23,400 bases of DNA from F1-20-MAGs119 sp040401695 (GTDB lineage: Bacteria > Actinomycetota > Acidimicrobiia > Acidimicrobiales > Ilumatobacteraceae), in the NCBI GenBank assembly GCA_040401695.1, contig JBBANY010000036.1, forward strand, positions 1 through 23,400. Direction: 5' to 3'. The notes under the pieces were generated by a model that was given only the letters and a program-made list of their open reading frames with translations, did no database searches and was not told the origin of the DNA. Below, piece after piece: positions 15,768 through 21,818 of the stretch. How positions within the stretch are numbered: the stretch's first letter is position 1; each line of letters starts with the position of its first letter. The position numbers were made by a program, and so were the translations under genes.

Positions 15768-15775
15768 GGGTTCCG

Positions 15776-18070
15776 ATGGGATGGTCGGTGCGAATCCTCA
15801 GACTCGTCGTCGCCGTCGTGGCGGGGAGTCTCTTCGTGACCGCGGTCGGGGTGGCGATCGCCCCACGCGTGTGGGGACTCATGAACGCCCACGACGAGGC
15901 ACCTGTGTCGCTGCCCACCTTCACGGGAATCGCACAGCGATCGACCCTCTTCGACCGCGACGGTCGCCAGATCGGGGCCTTCCAGGTCGAGAACAGCCAG
16001 CCCATCACCCTCGATCAGGTTCCCGACGACGTGGTCGCTGCCGTGCTTGCGGTCGAGGACGCCAACTTTTTCGGACACAAGGGTGTGAACCTGCGCGCTC
16101 TCGTACGTGCAGGGTTGTCGAACTTCGAGTCGGGTTCCTCGCGTCAGGGTGCCTCGACGATCACACAGCAGGTGGTGAAGAACGAATACCTGGGGGGCCT
16201 CGAGCGCGATGGTCGGTACAAGGCGCTGCAGGCCCGCTACGCGGTGCTGCTCGAGCGCACGGTTTCGAAGCGCGACATCCTCGAGCGCTACCTCAACACG
16301 GTCTTCCTCGGCAACAACGCGTACGGTCTGCGCGCCGCGGCCGAGATCTACTTCGGTGCCGACGTCGGTGAACTGACGGTCGAGCAGGCCACGTTCCTTG
16401 CGGGCATGATCCAGGCACCGTCGAGCTACGACCCGATTCGTCATCCCGAACGTTCACGGCAACGCTTCGCCGTCGCATTGCGTCGCGTCGCCGCCGAAGG
16501 CTTGATGACGCAAGAGCGTGCCGCGGAACTCGCGACGACGTGGCCTCTTCCCGAGGTGCTGCAATCGGTGCCGCAACGCTCGATCACCCGCACGTATTTC
16601 TCCGAAACTGTGAAGGACTACCTCCTCAACAAATCCGACATCCTCGGCGCGACCTATCCCGAGCGGTTCAACGCACTCTTCCGCGGTGGTCTGCGCATCT
16701 ATACGACGCTCGACACCACCATGCAGTCCGCGGCGGAGGCCGCGGTGCGCAACCAGTTGCCCGCGAACAAGGCCGGATTCCAGGGTGCGCTCCTGTCACT
16801 CGACACGGCGAGTGGTGGCGTGCGCGCGATGGTGGGTGGGCCGGGATTCCAGCCCGGCCGCGACGAGGTGAACATGACGTTGCGCCGTCGCCAGACCGGT
16901 TCGAGCATCAAGATCTTCGTGCTCGCTGCCGCCTTGCAGGCCGGAGTTGAGGCCACCGACCTCATCGACGGAACGCTGCCCTGCACGTTGCCGAACCCCG
17001 GCAACGAAGACGAACCCTTCGAGATCGAACAGGGTGTGAGTCGGCCCCTCGGTTCGCTCGAGGAAATGACGTGGTATTCGATCAACTGCGCCTACAGCAG
17101 GCTCGCCCAGATCGTCGGGTTGAACCGCGTGGTCGACACCACGTACCGAATGTCGCAGTCGATGTTTCTCACCCGCGACTCTTTCAAGATCCAGCCGTAC
17201 GCCAGCTTTGCGACCGGTGCCAACGAGATGAGTCCCCTCGACATGGCGAGTGGCGCCCAGACGATGGCCAACGGTGGTGTGCACATGCAGCCGTACTTCG
17301 TCGATCGCATCGAGGGCCCGCTCGGCGTGGTCTACGAACACAACGATCCCGGTCAAGCCGTCTTCTCGAAAGAAGTGGCCGACAAGGCGGTGGGCATTTT
17401 GAAGGGCGTGCTGACGAAGGGCACAGCGCGTCGCAGCGCCCTCGACGACGAGCGGCCCGCCGCCGGAAAGACCGGCACGCAGGACGACAACACGAATGCG
17501 TGGTTCGTCGGCATGACGCCGCAGCTGACCACTGCGGTCTGGGTGGGTGACCCGAAGGCGTACACGCCGATGGTGAACGTGCCTGAATTCGTGGCAAAGA
17601 AGGTGCCGCGTGTGCAGGGCGGAACTTTCCCCGCCGCCATCTGGAAGTCGTTCACCGACAGGGCACTCGCAGGCGAGCCGTCGCTCGACTGGGAGCCCGC
17701 ACCCCCGATCTCGCGGTCGTCGGTGCGGCTGTACTTACCCGGTGTCGACTGTGTCGCACAGGTCGTGTCGGGAACGCTGCCACGACGCACCGTGGGAAAG
17801 GTGACTCCTGCAGAAACCACGACAACCGTGACAGGTGTGCCGGGTGCGGGCACGGTGCCCACCGTTGCGACGACGACGCTTCCACCCGAGACGACGGTGC
17901 CGGTAAGTGGTCGACCGGTGGTCAGCGTGGTGGATGCGGGAACGACGATCCTGCCCTCGAACACCAACCCGTTCTCGCCCGTGCCGTCGGTCGATCCGAA
18001 CAACGCGCTCGTGTTCGATTGCGCAAAGGCCCTGCCGGGCTGGGTGCAGACCACGATCGCGGGTGGCTGA
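15776..18070 (+). CDS. Class A penicillin-binding protein (bifunctional transglycosylase/transpeptidase)
   Basis: The predicted protein has 764 residues. It should polymerise lipid II and cross-link peptidoglycan outside the membrane. A single N-terminal membrane anchor lies at about 7-30. The GT51 domain (about 60-235) has the catalytic Glu94 in VEDANFFGHKG, then RQGASTITQQVVKN and ILERYLNTVFLGNNAYG. The transpeptidase domain has SSIK with the acylated Ser376 and Lys379, SIN at 435-437, and KTGT at 565-568, so all three motifs are intact. The C-terminal tail (about 680-764) is Thr/Val/Pro-rich with Cys near both ends (PGVDC and VFDCAK), possibly disulfide-linked; no PASTA domain was seen. 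The next gene begins 30 nt downstream with its own -10 box. Confidence 0.95.
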   Translation: MGWSVRILRLVVAVVAGSLFVTAVGVAIAPRVWGLMNAHDEAPVSLPTFTGIAQRSTLFDRDGRQIGAFQVENSQPITLDQVPDDVVAAVLAVEDANFFGHKGVNLRALVRAGLSNFESGSSRQGASTITQQVVKNEYLGGLERDGRYKALQARYAVLLERTVSKRDILERYLNTVFLGNNAYGLRAAAEIYFGADVGELTVEQATFLAGMIQAPSSYDPIRHPERSRQRFAVALRRVAAEGLMTQERAAELATTWPLPEVLQSVPQRSITRTYFSETVKDYLLNKSDILGATYPERFNALFRGGLRIYTTLDTTMQSAAEAAVRNQLPANKAGFQGALLSLDTASGGVRAMVGGPGFQPGRDEVNMTLRRRQTGSSIKIFVLAAALQAGVEATDLIDGTLPCTLPNPGNEDEPFEIEQGVSRPLGSLEEMTWYSINCAYSRLAQIVGLNRVVDTTYRMSQSMFLTRDSFKIQPYASFATGANEMSPLDMASGAQTMANGGVHMQPYFVDRIEGPLGVVYEHNDPGQAVFSKEVADKAVGILKGVLTKGTARRSALDDERPAAGKTGTQDDNTNAWFVGMTPQLTTAVWVGDPKAYTPMVNVPEFVAKKVPRVQGGTFPAAIWKSFTDRALAGEPSLDWEPAPPISRSSVRLYLPGVDCVAQVVSGTLPRRTVGKVTPAETTTTVTGVPGAGTVPTVATTTLPPETTVPVSGRPVVSVVDAGTTILPSNTNPFSPVPSVDPNNALVFDCAKALPGWVQTTIAGG

Positions 18071-18088
18071 GCGCTTTGCCTTCGTCGG

Positions 18089-18094
18089 TAGTCT
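18089..18094 (+). promoter_or_regulatory. -10 box of the zinc-ribbon protein gene (leaderless)
   Basis: TAGTCT, identical to the -10 of the promoter at 77-105, ends 6 nt before the ATG at 18101. This spacing favours the ATG over the adjoining GTG at 18098. No strong -35 lies 17 nt upstream. Confidence 0.5.
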
Positions 18095-18100
18095 CGGGTG

Positions 18101-18805
18101 ATGGACGCGTTCGAACAACTGCTCGGACTGCAGTCGCTCGATACTGAGATCGCCCAACTCGAGCACAAGGCCGGGCATCTGCCCGAGGCCTCCGCTCTTG
18201 CGGAGGCGAGACGCGTGACTGCGGCGCTCGACGCCGACTTGGCGCGCATCGAGGCCGAGCACGGAAAGCTCGCTGCCGTGATCGCGGCGAACGAAGCCGC
18301 TGTCGCGGACATTCGGCGACAGCTCGATCGGCTGAACGCACAAATGAAGACGGTCATTGCCCCACGCGAGGCCGAGGCCTTGCAGCACGAGATGGCCAAC
18401 TTCGGGGAGAAGATTTCGTTGCTCGAGGACGAGTCGCTGGCGGCTCTCGAGCGCAGCGAGGATCTCGATGCGACCCTCGCGCGGCTCGGTGCCGAAATCG
18501 TGGTGGCCACCGCCAACGTCGACGATGCGGGACGCGCGCTGGCAGAAGCACTCGATGGAGTGCGCGGTTCATTGTCGGAAGTGATCGAACGACGCGCCAC
18601 AACCGCGGCGAGCATCGATGCGCAATGGGTGGCGCAGTACGAACGCCGCCGGACCGCGCACGGGGGAGTCGCAATTGCCCGTTTGCTGCGCGCGACATGC
18701 GGGGGATGTCACATCGACCTGTCGACCTCCGAGGTCGAGGCCGTGCGGCGAGAAGAACCGACGCAGCGGGAATGCCCGAACTGCGCGCGCTGGCTCGTTC
18801 TCTGA
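18101..18805 (+). CDS. Coiled-coil protein with C4 zinc ribbon (Rv2229c-like)
   Basis: The predicted protein has 234 residues from the ATG at 18101, selected because a TAGTCT box ends 6 nt before it. Residues about 5-170 are a long charged heptad-like helix pair rich in Ala, Leu, Glu and Arg. The C-terminal ribbon has Cys200-x2-Cys203 and Cys225-x2-Cys228. This architecture matches PF02591-type proteins such as mycobacterial Rv2229c, often called putative nucleic-acid-binding. The molecular role is not settled. The histidine phosphatase two genes downstream parallels the Rv2229c-Rv2228c neighbourhood, as recalled, where Rv2228c carries a phosphatase domain. Confidence 0.87.
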   Translation: MDAFEQLLGLQSLDTEIAQLEHKAGHLPEASALAEARRVTAALDADLARIEAEHGKLAAVIAANEAAVADIRRQLDRLNAQMKTVIAPREAEALQHEMANFGEKISLLEDESLAALERSEDLDATLARLGAEIVVATANVDDAGRALAEALDGVRGSLSEVIERRATTAASIDAQWVAQYERRRTAHGGVAIARLLRATCGGCHIDLSTSEVEAVRREEPTQRECPNCARWLVL

Positions 18806-18814
18806 GGCCATCGG

Positions 18815-18820
18815 TAGGTT
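18815..18820 (+). promoter_or_regulatory. -10 box of the small membrane protein gene (leaderless)
   Basis: TAGGTT ends 7 nt before the GTG at 18828 in a 22-nt gap after the zinc-ribbon stop. No Shine-Dalgarno sequence is seen. Confidence 0.45.
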
Positions 18821-18827
18821 TGTCGAC

Positions 18828-19307
18828 GTGTTCCTCTGGTTCGTGGCAACCTCCGTGCTTGCCGTGCGGTACGTGTTCCGTGATCCACGCTTCGATTACA
18901 GGTTGTTGATCGTCGGCGCACTGTTGCCCGACGCCGTCGATTCCGTCTTCGGCGGGGCGCGCGTGTTGCACACGTTGACGGCGAGCGTTGCACTGATGAC
19001 TCTGATCATGGTCGTGACGAGGCGCGGCAGCGCGCTGCGTCGCCGCTTGTTGCCGCTCGCCATCGGTTTTTTCATGCACCTCGTCTTCGACGGAGCGTTC
19101 GCGAACACCGACGTCTTTTGGTGGCCCTTCACCGGAACGTCGTTCGGCGGCGCAAGACTTCCCGTCGCCGAACGCGGCGTGCTGAACGTGGTTCTCGAGG
19201 CGATCGGCGCCGCCGGCATCGCGTGGATCGTCCGCCGTCACGGTTTGCGTGACCGCAATGCGCGACGGCGGTTCTTTGCGACGGGGGAGCTGGTCGAGGT
19301 TGGCTGA
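18828..19307 (+). CDS. Small membrane protein, YdjM-like metal-dependent hydrolase candidate
   Basis: The predicted protein has 159 residues. The frame is open further upstream inside the zinc-ribbon gene, but the GTG at 18828 begins the hydrophobic N-terminus and has a -10 box 7 nt upstream. About three or four membrane helices are predicted. The pattern LPDAVDSVFG (Asp35, Asp38), His48 in RVLHTL, and FMHLVFDG (His84, Asp88) resembles the His/Asp arrangement of membrane-bound YdjM/PF04307 proteins. It is shorter than many of them. The substrate is unknown. Its last 8 nt overlap the histidine phosphatase gene, so the two are probably co-translated. Confidence 0.65.
   Translation: MFLWFVATSVLAVRYVFRDPRFDYRLLIVGALLPDAVDSVFGGARVLHTLTASVALMTLIMVVTRRGSALRRRLLPLAIGFFMHLVFDGAFANTDVFWWPFTGTSFGGARLPVAERGVLNVVLEAIGAAGIAWIVRRHGLRDRNARRRFFATGELVEVG
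19283..19289 (+). promoter_or_regulatory. Ribosome binding site for the histidine phosphatase
   Basis: GGGGGAG lies 10 nt before the TTG at 19300, inside the end of the preceding gene. It is one of few Shine-Dalgarno-like sites in the window and decides the TTG start, as expected for a downstream gene in an operon. Confidence 0.55.
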
Positions 19308-19905
19308 GCGACTGCTCACGCTCGTGCGTCACGGTCGCACTCGCGCAAATGCCGGCGGGCTGCTGCAGGGCCACGTCGACAACGAACTCGACGAGGTCGG
19401 CCACGACCAGGCATCCGTGCTCGGTCCGGCACTTGCGCGGGTCGCGCCGGTCGACCGCATCATCGCGAGCCCCTTGCGGCGCGCCCAACAAACCGCCGCA
19501 GCAATCGCCGGGCACGTCGGCCTCACCGTCGAGACCGATCGTCGCTGGATCGAGCTCGACTACGGCGACTACGACGGCCAACCGATGTCATCGATCCCGC
19601 CGGAGGTGTGGGCGCGTTGGCGCAGCGACCCGGATTTTCGCCCGCCCAGCGGTGAATCAATGGCGGAACTCGAAACCCGCGTGCACGGTGCTCTCGTCGA
19701 TCTCGCGGCGAACGACACCGGTATGCACGTCGTCGTCGTGAGTCACGTGTCGCCGATCAAGGCCGCTGTTGCGTGGGCGCTCGGTGTCGACATCGGTGTG
19801 TCATGGAGAACGGCACTCGACCGGGCATCGATGTCGACGATCCGCCTGCACGCAGAGCGCTCCGCGCTCGTGACGTTCAACGTCACCGTCCACCCCGAAA
19901 AGTGA
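19300..19905 (+). CDS. Histidine phosphatase family protein (phosphoglycerate mutase-like)
   Basis: The predicted protein has 201 residues with a TTG start supported by GGGGGAG at 10 nt. The catalytic phospho-His is His11 in LVRHGRT. Also seen are SPLRRAQQTA with the second phosphate-binding Arg, the acid WIELDYGDYDG, the substrate-loop Glu in SGESMAELETR, and the second catalytic His in VVSHVSPIK. It should be a cytosolic phosphatase of small molecules. CobC-like alpha-ribazole phosphatase is one possibility, but no cobalamin gene is adjacent. It overlaps the preceding gene by 8 nt and is followed by a strong hairpin. Confidence 0.9.
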   Translation: MAERLLTLVRHGRTRANAGGLLQGHVDNELDEVGHDQASVLGPALARVAPVDRIIASPLRRAQQTAAAIAGHVGLTVETDRRWIELDYGDYDGQPMSSIPPEVWARWRSDPDFRPPSGESMAELETRVHGALVDLAANDTGMHVVVVSHVSPIKAAVAWALGVDIGVSWRTALDRASMSTIRLHAERSALVTFNVTVHPEK

Positions 19906-19906
19906 A

Positions 19907-19932
19907 GATCCCCGGGCCGAAGCCCGGGGATC
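19907..19932 (-). terminator. UUCG-loop hairpin terminator between the phosphatase gene and rnpB
   Basis: A perfect 11-bp stem (GATCCCCGGGC with its complement) encloses a 4-nt loop. Read on the minus strand the loop is TTCG closed by C-G, the especially stable form, and it is followed by a short T-containing stretch (TTCACTTTTC). It begins 11 nt beyond the 3' end of rnpB and 1 nt after the phosphatase stop, so it may end transcription from both sides. Confidence 0.8.
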
Positions 19933-19943
19933 CGGAGAAAATG

Positions 19944-20283
19944 GTGAGTCGGCCTGTAAGCGGGATTCTGTGGACCTTGCGGTCCGGTGACCATCCATCT
20001 ATGCGGTCTACCCGAGGACTGCCCGAAGGCGAGCGAGCCGCCCATGTCCCCTGCGTGACCTTGCTCCAAGTGGGGTTTGCCAAGCCGCACGAGTCGCCCC
20101 GTGCGCTGGTGCGCTCTTACCGCACCTTTTCACCCTTGCCTTTGAGTTTCCCCTCCGGTGGTTTGTTTTCTGTTGCACTGTCCGTGAGGTCGCCCCCACC
20201 TGGCTCTCGCCAGCACTTTGCCCTGTGGAGTCCCGACTTTCCTCGACGCACTCGCGTGTGCCGCGGCCACCCGACCGACTCAC
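19944..20283 (-). ncRNA. rnpB: RNase P RNA, bacterial type A
   Basis: This is the catalytic RNA of RNase P, which matures tRNA 5' ends. On the minus strand the 5' end GTGAGTCGG (from 20283) pairs perfectly with the 3' end CCGACTCAC (to 19944), closing P1. The conserved 5' block GAGGAAAGTCGGGACT, the L15 tRNA-CCA-binding loop in GCGGTAAGAGCGCACC, and the 3' block ACAGAATC...CTTACAGG are all present. The length of about 340 nt is normal. The open reading frames crossing it are spurious. Confidence 0.95.
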
Positions 20284-20291
20284 CGGAAGGC

Positions 20292-20297
20292 AGTGTA
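20292..20297 (-). promoter_or_regulatory. Probable -10 box of rnpB
   Basis: On the minus strand TACACT ends 8 nt before the G that opens P1 of RNase P RNA. No convincing -35 hexamer was found 16-18 nt upstream. The region between the ferritin-like stop and this box holds the 26-bp repeats. Confidence 0.5.
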
Positions 20298-20356
20298 ACG
20301 ATGCGCGCTTGTGCGCCCTCGGGAGATTCGTCGCAGTTTGGATACTGCTGACAGCC

Positions 20357-20420
20357 GGCGTACTCGTAGGTCGTCAGCAGCTGGCGTACTCGTATGCCGT
20401 CAGCAGCTGGCGTACTCGTA
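20357..20420 (-). repeat. 26-bp tandem repeat at the 3' end of the ferritin-like gene
   Basis: On the plus strand the unit GGCGTACTCGTA plus 14 nt ending GTCAGCAGCT occurs at 20357-20382 and 20383-20408. The 12-nt start of a third copy lies at 20409-20420. The minus-strand unit encodes YEYASC followed by TGA, so the ferritin-like stop codon lies inside the repeat and each copy shifts the frame by one base. The units also contain small hairpins (GGCGTA, loop CTCG, TACGCC). Confidence 0.85.
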
Positions 20421-21224
20421 CGCCAGTGAATTGAGGCTCGGGGTGTCGAGGCTGAGCTGCGTCTTCGTGCCCGCTTCGCTTGTCTTGCCGATCGCGAAGG
20501 TGATGGCGGCGAGGCTGCCGAACGCGCCCGGTACGGCTGCAGGGTTTGCCTTGCCCGTCGTTTCGTTGATCGAAGGTGCGATGCCCTTGCCATCGGGGAT
20601 GATCGCTTGGGCAAGCACGGCGGCGTGACGCGCCTCGTCCTGGCCGATCGTCATTGCGGCACCGCGCACCGCCGGCTGCGAGATCAGCGACACGTAGTAC
20701 TGGTACGTCGCGGCGGCGAGGTTTTCGAGGCCATGGGCGAGAACGAGAAGATCGTCGACCGGAGTGTCGCTGGCCTCGATTCCCTTGTCCTTGTTGCCCG
20801 TGATCAGTTCGACCGCCGGCGCGATGTAGAGAGTGTTGATCCGCTCGTTCGCGCACTCGAAAGGTTCGCCGCCGGCCTTCTTGATGGCTTCGCTCAGTGC
20901 GGCCGCGTGCGACTTGTGATCGTCCTGGAAGCGCTTGACGACCGGCAGAACGGCGCTCGGCAGAACGCCGAGCCCGGCAACCGCGGTGTAGGCATCGATC
21001 GCGCACCACTCGAGGGACGATGCCGTGCGGAGCAAAACGATGTCGCTGACATGTGCCTCGGGAAGCCCTGTGGTCGTGGGGGATTCACCGATTCGCGGAT
21101 ACGCAGTGGAGACCTTGTCGTTCTTGCCGCATGCGGCGAGGATCGCGGCCGAAGCGAGTGCGAGTCCGCCGGACTGCAGGAACTTTCGACGGTTGAAAGC
21201 GTTGTCGTTCATGGGAGTGTTCAT
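20400..21224 (-). CDS. Tat-exported lipoprotein with ferritin-like domain
   Basis: The predicted protein has 274 residues from the ATG at 21224; an in-frame ATG at 21212 is an alternative. The N-terminus has a twin-arginine signal (NRRKFLQSGG, Arg12-Arg13) ending in lipobox LAAC with Cys32, so it should be exported folded and lipid-anchored. The rest is a helical ferritin-like bundle: SSLEWCAIDAY (Glu), DDHKSHAAAL, LENLAAATYQYY (Glu) and DEARHAAVL (Glu and His), consistent with a di-metal site. Tat export fits a cofactor loaded in the cytosol. It follows another ferritin-like gene after 19 nt, indicating an operon. A role in metal storage or peroxide protection is inferred. The last codons lie in a 26-bp tandem repeat. 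Confidence 0.82.
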   Translation of the reverse strand: MNTPMNDNAFNRRKFLQSGGLALASAAILAACGKNDKVSTAYPRIGESPTTTGLPEAHVSDIVLLRTASSLEWCAIDAYTAVAGLGVLPSAVLPVVKRFQDDHKSHAAALSEAIKKAGGEPFECANERINTLYIAPAVELITGNKDKGIEASDTPVDDLLVLAHGLENLAAATYQYYVSLISQPAVRGAAMTIGQDEARHAAVLAQAIIPDGKGIAPSINETTGKANPAAVPGAFGSLAAITFAIGKTSEAGTKTQLSLDTPSLNSLAYEYASC

Positions 21225-21243
21225 GGTGAGGCGTCTTTTCCGA

Positions 21244-21753
21244 TCAGGCGGGGTAGGTCTCGGGGTCGATTGCGGCCTCGGCATCGAGGGCCATGATGTC
21301 GTCGAGTGCGGTCGAGCCGGAGAGGCCGACCAGAACCGCGGCCTGACGGGCCTCGATCGGGATGATCGAGGCAACGAGCGTGGCGCCGTCGATCCCGCGC
21401 AACGTGCCGAGCACCTTGAGGTGCGTGGCGACCATCGCATTTTCCAGACCCGCGAGATGCGCCGCGGCGTCCCGGGCGGTTCCGCCCGCGGCCTTTGCCG
21501 ACTGTTCAGCGAAGAACTTCTCGTTGCGTCCGGTCGGGGCCTTGCGTCCGAGCAGACCGGTCAACGACTGCGCGGTTGCGCGATGGTGTGCACCGAAGAG
21601 TTCAGCGACTGCCTTCAGGTCGTCTTTCGCGGCTGCCGAGGCACGGGCGTAGATGTCGACCATCGCGAACTCGAGGCCGAGTGCATAGGAGAGGAGGGCG
21701 GCGTCGGCGCTGGTGGGTTGTTTTGGTGGCGCCGTGGTGCTGGTGTCTGCCAC
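21244..21753 (-). CDS. Ferritin-like domain protein (probably cytosolic)
   Basis: The predicted protein has 169 residues. The GTG at 21753 is chosen because GAAAGGA lies 6 nt upstream; the open frame continues into the kinase gene but that part is a shadow. No signal peptide is seen after the Thr/Pro-rich start. Helices align with those of the downstream Tat lipoprotein: LSYALGLEFAMVDIYA (Glu), FGAHHRATAQSL, LENAMVATHLKVL (Glu), and IEARQAAVL. In the last, Gln replaces the His of the partner (DEARHAAVL), so its metal site may be incomplete. The two proteins could form a hetero-oligomeric or relay pair only if one is not exported, so they may act in separate compartments. Confidence 0.78.
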   Translation of the reverse strand: MADTSTTAPPKQPTSADAALLSYALGLEFAMVDIYARASAAAKDDLKAVAELFGAHHRATAQSLTGLLGRKAPTGRNEKFFAEQSAKAAGGTARDAAAHLAGLENAMVATHLKVLGTLRGIDGATLVASIIPIEARQAAVLVGLSGSTALDDIMALDAEAAIDPETYPA

Positions 21754-21759
21754 GAGGGA

Positions 21760-21766
21760 TCCTTTC
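21760..21766 (-). promoter_or_regulatory. Ribosome binding site of the ferritin-like operon
   Basis: On the minus strand GAAAGGA lies 6 nt before the GTG at 21753, a standard Shine-Dalgarno placement. This start therefore differs from the leaderless ones nearby and implies a 5' untranslated leader. Confidence 0.6.
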
Positions 21767-21770
21767 TCAG

Positions 21771-21790
21771 ACCTGACTTGCAGTACAGGT
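21771..21790. promoter_or_regulatory. Imperfect inverted repeat upstream of the ferritin-like operon
   Basis: ACCTG and CAGGT flank a 10-nt centre; the two 10-nt halves match at 7 positions. The site lies 18-37 nt before the ferritin-like GTG, in the only gap available for that operon's promoter. The spacing is compatible with a dyad-binding regulator, for example a MerR-type one, but no regulator gene is in the window and the match could be chance. Confidence 0.25.
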
Positions 21791-21818
21791 TCACCGACGG
21801 GGGCGGGGCGGTGCAACT

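Noticed and set aside
15731..16444. An N-terminal extension of the LLM oxidoreductase frame.
   Set aside because: It is antisense to the transglycosylase domain of the penicillin-binding protein, and a -10 box precedes the internal ATG.
19944..20283. Open frames crossing the RNase P RNA on both strands.
   Set aside because: The region is rnpB by conserved sequence and paired ends; the frames have no protein-like features.
20284..20399. An ancestral longer C-terminus of the ferritin-like protein (YEYAGCQQYPNC and onward) if two repeat units are removed.
   Set aside because: The restored frame would run into the rnpB promoter and gene, which is unlikely; kept only as a question about the repeat.
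20357..20420. Possible short CRISPR array.
   Set aside because: The units are directly adjacent with no unique spacers, there are only two and a half copies, and no cas genes are present.
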